Shown: positions 59,862-64,000 of the stretch, piece by piece
How the letters are laid out: each line of letters begins with the position of its first letter
Position numbering within the stretch: the first letter of the stretch is position 1
NCBI GenBank assembly: GCA_016214845.1
Contig: JACRMS010000037.1
Location: 1-64,000 of the forward strand
Direction: 5' to 3'
Origin: Nitrospirota bacterium
GTDB taxonomy: Bacteria > Nitrospirota > Thermodesulfovibrionia > UBA6902
Length of the DNA stretch: 64,000 bases
Position numbers and translations under genes: made by a program
Notes under the pieces: generated by a model
The model's input: only the letters and a program-made list of their open reading frames with translations
The model's database searches: none
What the model was told of the DNA's origin: nothing

Positions 59862-62800
59862 ATGACAAGCCCTATCATAAATCTCTCCGCCCTTGAGCCA
59901 TTATACCTTCCCCACGAAATGCCGACACACCATCGTGTCAGGGCCAAGAAAGAGGGCGAGCCTGCCGAACTTGTAAAAGGAAGAAGGCCGAGCGATATTG
60001 TTATAGCACAAAATCTCCGCCATTATGTTACTGAATGGAGAGATACGGATTACGCCGGAGCGTCGGATACCACGCGGGAACTTCTTTATCACTGGTTCGA
60101 CAGAGACCACACGATTAAAAACAGCGAGGGGGACTTTATACCTTTCAGATATTATTTCTGCCAGAGAGAGGCGCTTGAGACTTTTATTTTTTTAAGAGAA
60201 GTGCGTGGGCTTGATACGCTCTCAGGAATAGTTTCCGAGTTCGGAGGAGATAACAGAGAGATTGCCGCATTAGGCATAGACCCAGAAGAAGACCTCTGGG
60301 CCAAATATGCCTTTAAGGTAGCTACAGGAGCAGGCAAGACAAAGATAATGAGCCTTGCTATTGTGTGGAGTTACTTTCACGCCCTCAGAGAATCCTATTC
60401 CCCAATGGCAAAGCATTTCGTTGTGGTTGCGCCCAACCTTACTGTCTTTGAAAGGCTGAAAGAGGATTTCGGCGACGGCGCGATATTCGACAGAGACCCG
60501 CTGATACCGATTGCATGGAGAGGGGACTGGAATTTATCAGTAGTGCTTCAGGACGATGCAACCGGCGCAGTCACTAGCGGAACTTTATATCTGACAAACA
60601 TCCATCGTCTATATGAAACAGGCAAAAGGCAGAGGAAAAAAGACGCCGAGACCTACGACTGGATGGGGCCTGCCGTATCAAAGGCAAAGGCCCTTGATAC
60701 AGGCGAAGCGCTCAGGGAACGTATAACTTCTCATAAGCGCATCATGGTCCTCAATGACGAAGCGCACCATGTCTGGGACCCTGATTCTGCATGGAACGAG
60801 GCGATAACCTACCTAAACGATACAATCAGGAAAAGAGGAGGGGAAGGCATTGTCGCCCATCTCGATTTTTCCGCTACTCCTAAAGACAACAAGGGGAATA
60901 TTTTCAAACATGTTATATGCGACGCTCCTCTTGGTGAGGCGGTAGACGCAGGGATAGTTAAGTCGCCTATCATCGGCAGAGGTGAGAAGCTTATTGAGCA
61001 GACGAGCGATGACGACTCAATTAAGTATCAGCAACATTTAATGATAGGATATTCCCGCTGGCTTGTATCTAAAGAGGAATGGGAAAAAAGCGGCAAGAAA
61101 GCGCTCCTCTTTGTCATGACAGAAGACACAGAATCTGCAAGCCAAATTGCGAACAGATTGAATACCGATTCCCTTTATAAAGAACTTAACGGCAAGACGA
61201 TCAACCTCCACACACGGCTTAAAGGCAAACTCAAGAAACGGGGCAAAGGCGAAAAGGTCTACTATGAATTCATTGAGGATGAAAAAGAGATCAGCGATGA
61301 AGATTTAAAGGAATTGAGAAAGCTGTCAAGAGAACTTGATTCCAATAAAAGCCCTTATCTCTGCATTGTATCCGTCTTAATGCTGCGGGAAGGCTGGGAT
61401 GTGAAGAACGTAACAACCATTGTCCCGCTTCGTCCATACAGTTCCAAGGCAAACATCTTGCCTGAACAGACACTCGGTAGAGGTCTCAGGCGCATGACGC
61501 CGCCGGGACAGGCTGCGGAGGTTGTAACCGTCGTTGAACACAAGGCATTTGTAAATCTCTATAAAGATCAGTTAAGCCAGGAAGGGCTGCCGATTGAGGT
61601 TGTTGATATAAACAAAGTTCCAAAGACAACGGTAACAATATATCCCGACAAGACTAAGGATTTCGACAAACTCGATATTCTCATCCCCTCTCTAAGCGCA
61701 GGGTACAAAAGGTCTCCCAAACTTGAGAATATTACAATTGAGGATATCAAAAAGTCTTTCTCAAGATTTTCACCTTTGCCCATCGGAGAAATAAGAAAGA
61801 CAGAGATTGATTACGAGGGAAGACATCTGTTTACAAATGAGATTATTGAGAAGATGAAAGTACAGCTTCCGTTACTTGAGAGCGGCGTTGGAGCGATTTC
61901 ATTCTATTGCAAAGAACTTGAAGCGCAAACACGATTAACCGGTCTGCACAGCACATTAGCTCCCTTGATACAGACCTTTCTTGAAGAGATATTGTTTGAG
62001 AAAAAGGTCGGCATATTCGATGACTCGCTCATCAGCCGTCTTTCAGACGCGGATGTGCGGGAACATATAAGGGCAACGTTTGTTCCTTTGATTCTTTCCA
62101 GGACTACTTATATTGAAGATCGCCTTCAGCAGTATGAACCCGTATCTGTCTGTAACTGGAAGCCTTTTCAGGTGACACATTCAGAGACACGCCCAACGCT
62201 TCCTGCAGAAAATACTCCGTTCAATCTTGTCCCTTGCAATAGAGAATTTGAAGTTGCGATGACAACATTCTTAAATCGTGCATCTGATGTACAGTCCTTC
62301 TGTAAAAATGCAGGGCCTCAGTCGCTAAGGATAGATTACCTGTCAGGATCTGGAAGGCTTTCATTCTACACCCCTGATTTCATTGTTAGTAAGAAAGACG
62401 GGAATTATCTGCTTGTAGAAACGAAAGGACGTGAAGATATTGACGTTCCATTGAAAGCAACTGCTGCTGTTTCCTGGTGCAAGGCAGCATCATCTCCAAA
62501 AGTGAAATGGCAATATCTTTATGTGCCACAGGCAGTATTCAGCGGCTTTACTTCTAACAAAACAGAAGATTTGGTAAGGACATGTGCGCCATCTTTACAA
62601 GAACTAATAAGGGAAAGGGCCCAACCACAATTGTCCTTACCGCTGGGTGAATATATTGAGGGAAAAATTACCGGCATTGAAGAATTTATCAACGCAACAC
62701 ATCTTGATAAGTTGCCGTCGCGTTATAAAAAATCCATAGAACAGGCAATAGCAGTATTCCAATTTTTTGAGAAGAAGGAAGGCATGTCATTCGCTCCTGT

Positions 62801-63260
62801 ATTTACTGCACTTCTCGGGCCGATTGATGAATCAGCCAAAGGACTTATAACTGATTTATTGCTGCCATTACTTCCGGCTATCCCTGCTGAACAGAAAAAC
62901 TTTTTCGCCCCATATTATGGAAGCCTTAACAAAGGTACTACTGACTGGCTGAGAGCTAATGCCAGAAATCTTGAAAAGACGCTGGTTTTTAAAAATGGAC
63001 TTATGCCGATAGGGCTTCTGAAATTCTGTCTCGAATATTCTCAGGGCGACTATGACATCGGAGGCGTCTTTGATGCGGCAAAACAGAGTTTCTTCCGATT
63101 CGGCAAAGAAGGTTTATATGGCACTGTGAAAGATATATATGATTTCAGGAACACCTACATTGCACATCAGGAGAAAGAGTTGACCGACATTGATACAGCG
63201 AGAGAAGGGCTAATGAAATGGATTAGAGGATTGTATCAGATTTACTTTGCGCATCATTGA
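59862..63260 (+). CDS. Type III-like restriction helicase-nuclease (Res) with C-terminal HEPN-like segment
   Basis: 1132 residues. The SF2 helicase motifs are ATGAGKT (Walker A, ~154-160), NDEAHH (motif II, ~298-303), DFSATPKD (motif III) and QTLGRGLRRM (motif VI, ~540). A PD-(D/E)xK nuclease follows with PDF at ~838 and ETK at 853-855. The C-terminal ~150 residues are extra: an all-helical stretch ending DIYDFRNTYIAHQEKELTD, where R1096-N-T-Y-I-A-H1102 fits the R-x4-6-H motif of HEPN ribonucleases. Partner Mod lies upstream. The res start lacks a clear ribosome-binding site. Confidence 0.92.
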   Translation: MTSPIINLSALEPLYLPHEMPTHHRVRAKKEGEPAELVKGRRPSDIVIAQNLRHYVTEWRDTDYAGASDTTRELLYHWFDRDHTIKNSEGDFIPFRYYFCQREALETFIFLREVRGLDTLSGIVSEFGGDNREIAALGIDPEEDLWAKYAFKVATGAGKTKIMSLAIVWSYFHALRESYSPMAKHFVVVAPNLTVFERLKEDFGDGAIFDRDPLIPIAWRGDWNLSVVLQDDATGAVTSGTLYLTNIHRLYETGKRQRKKDAETYDWMGPAVSKAKALDTGEALRERITSHKRIMVLNDEAHHVWDPDSAWNEAITYLNDTIRKRGGEGIVAHLDFSATPKDNKGNIFKHVICDAPLGEAVDAGIVKSPIIGRGEKLIEQTSDDDSIKYQQHLMIGYSRWLVSKEEWEKSGKKALLFVMTEDTESASQIANRLNTDSLYKELNGKTINLHTRLKGKLKKRGKGEKVYYEFIEDEKEISDEDLKELRKLSRELDSNKSPYLCIVSVLMLREGWDVKNVTTIVPLRPYSSKANILPEQTLGRGLRRMTPPGQAAEVVTVVEHKAFVNLYKDQLSQEGLPIEVVDINKVPKTTVTIYPDKTKDFDKLDILIPSLSAGYKRSPKLENITIEDIKKSFSRFSPLPIGEIRKTEIDYEGRHLFTNEIIEKMKVQLPLLESGVGAISFYCKELEAQTRLTGLHSTLAPLIQTFLEEILFEKKVGIFDDSLISRLSDADVREHIRATFVPLILSRTTYIEDRLQQYEPVSVCNWKPFQVTHSETRPTLPAENTPFNLVPCNREFEVAMTTFLNRASDVQSFCKNAGPQSLRIDYLSGSGRLSFYTPDFIVSKKDGNYLLVETKGREDIDVPLKATAAVSWCKAASSPKVKWQYLYVPQAVFSGFTSNKTEDLVRTCAPSLQELIRERAQPQLSLPLGEYIEGKITGIEEFINATHLDKLPSRYKKSIEQAIAVFQFFEKKEGMSFAPVFTALLGPIDESAKGLITDLLLPLLPAIPAEQKNFFAPYYGSLNKGTTDWLRANARNLEKTLVFKNGLMPIGLLKFCLEYSQGDYDIGGVFDAAKQSFFRFGKEGLYGTVKDIYDFRNTYIAHQEKELTDIDTAREGLMKWIRGLYQIYFAHH

Positions 63261-63278
63261 TAAAATAATGGAGCTATA

Positions 63279-63659
63279 ATGATCTACGGCATCGGCATAG
63301 ACCTTGTGAAGATTGAACGAATGAAGGAGGCCCATGAAAAATGGGGCATGAATTTTTTTAAGAAATTTCTTACAGAGAACGAGATCGCATATTGCTTTGA
63401 TAAAAAAGACCCTTATCTTTCCGCGAGCGTGAGGTTTGCGGCGAAAGAGGCGCTTGTCAAGGCGATAGGGTCGGAGGTCTTTGTCAATCTGAAAGACGTT
63501 GAGATCATGAATGACGAAAAGGGCAAGCCTTCAATCAAAGTCCACGGCGGGCTTGAGAGCTTTTTCAAAGACAAAGGGATCATGCATTGCCACCTGTCAC
63601 TGAGCCATGAGAAGGAATTCGGGATTGCCTGTGTGGTGCTGGAAGTAAACAGCCTATAG
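63279..63659 (+). CDS. acpS: Holo-[acyl-carrier-protein] synthase
   Basis: 126 residues, the AcpS length. GIGIDLVKIERM holds the metal-binding Asp8, and ASVRFAAKEALVKAIG the Glu57. AcpS moves 4'-phosphopantetheine from CoA to acyl carrier protein. It follows res after 18 bases and could share its transcript, although the functions are unrelated. Confidence 0.95.
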   Translation: MIYGIGIDLVKIERMKEAHEKWGMNFFKKFLTENEIAYCFDKKDPYLSASVRFAAKEALVKAIGSEVFVNLKDVEIMNDEKGKPSIKVHGGLESFFKDKGIMHCHLSLSHEKEFGIACVVLEVNSL

Positions 63660-63725
63660 CGGTCAGCTTTCAGCTAATGGCAAGGGGCGCATAATCACCT
63701 TCCATCCGGCGGATTAACAGTCCCC

Positions 63726-63998
63726 TCACTTGCTGAATGCTGCGAGATAGTCCTTTTCCTCAGGGCTGGCTCCTATGAACTCTTTACAATCAGGCGGCTC
63801 TCGCAATATCCCTGTAATGTACAATTGTGTGGTCCTGTCAATTTTGCGGACTTTGTTTATGCAATAAATTAAAGAAATGATCAGCCCTGTAAATCCTGCC
63901 GCTGCATCCAGTCCCTTTATTCCTGACGACAGCGAAATTATATGGCCTGACGCGGCGCTGATAAAAAGGACGATGACAGGCAGGACATAGGTGAGCAG
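63726..63998 (-). CDS. RseC/MucC-family membrane protein, C-terminal fragment (cut by window edge)
   Basis: The minus strand reads an open frame from the window edge to a TGA at 63726-63728, giving 90 residues. It has two hydrophobic helices (LLTYVLPVIVLFISAASG and AAAGFTGLIISLIYCI) joined by a short loop, the two-helix design of RseC/MucC proteins, then a polar tail (PPDCKEFIGASPEEKDYLAAF). RseC affects sigma-E signalling or SoxR reduction in known cases. The N-terminus is outside the window. Confidence 0.6.
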   Translation of the reverse strand: MLTYVLPVIVLFISAASGHIISLSSGIKGLDAAAGFTGLIISLIYCINKVRKIDRTTQLYITGILREPPDCKEFIGASPEEKDYLAAFSK

Positions 63999-64000
63999 AT

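Noticed and set aside
63660-63725. Spacer after acpS searched for a terminator
   Set aside because: Only AGCT-rich repeats and no clear hairpin with a T-run.

Overview
The window looks like one contig of a Gram-negative bacterium with c-type cytochromes, probably a member of Nitrospirota or a similar anaerobic, metal- or sulfur-respiring lineage. The Gram-negative reading rests on an outer-membrane beta-barrel, a multiheme lipoprotein and an RseC/MucC-like membrane protein. The lineage is an inference from overall protein character (zinc-binding S4, S14, L24 and L36, GTP-type PEP carboxykinase, many multiheme cytochromes), not from a tree.

Region 1 (1-14980) is the fused S10-spc-alpha ribosomal operon: the tail of tuf, then rpsJ to rplO, secY, map, infA, rpmJ, rpsM, rpsK, rpsD, rpoA and rplQ, closed by an intrinsic terminator. 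adk, often found between secY and map, is absent. A hairpin with a T-run sits between rpsD and rpoA.

Region 2 (15000-17600) holds a two-gene ABC-2 exporter and a small zincin protease. Region 3 (17790-25125) is accessory DNA with a defence flavour: a BRO/antirepressor-type protein, a 1662-residue SF1 helicase with a C-terminal Vsr/DUF559-like nuclease, and an MNT nucleotidyltransferase-HEPN pair followed by a macrodomain gene.

Region 4 (25149-35880) is mixed: a membrane protein, a TatD-radical SAM fusion, a heme-sensing GAF-GGDEF protein, truA, a calcium-loop protein, GTP-dependent PEP carboxykinase, a large unrecognised protein with a degenerate kinase-like motif, and a DUF2934 protein.

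Region 5 (36250-41720) is the most coherent physiological locus. It encodes a monoheme cytochrome, an outer-membrane beta-barrel, a 9-heme periplasmic cytochrome, a lipoprotein with 9 canonical plus 2 possible non-canonical heme sites, and an exported SagB-type nitroreductase. The parts list matches a porin-cytochrome conduit for moving electrons across the outer membrane.

Region 6 (41890-55000) is housekeeping: citrate synthase, trpS, a site-2 protease, a membrane methyltransferase-like protein, a three-gene cell-envelope operon (polysaccharide deacetylase, DUF4015, serine hydrolase), a PilT/MshEN ATPase with degenerate catalytic motifs, tRNA-Thr(CGT), a DksA-type zinc finger protein, two oligopeptide ABC ATPases and pdxJ.

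Region 7 (55050-63260) is a mosaic type III-like restriction-modification island and the best candidate for something undescribed. The first ~43 residues of the methyltransferase occur three times in tandem order: once as a 50-residue stub, once fused to a predicted PD-(D/E)xK nuclease, and once on the methyltransferase itself. Toxin-antitoxin-like pairs lie between the copies and again between mod and res. The restriction helicase carries a C-terminal segment with a HEPN-like R-N-x4-H motif. acpS and a partial RseC-like gene close the window. Several MITE- or REP-like inverted repeats are scattered through the intergenic DNA of regions 4-7.
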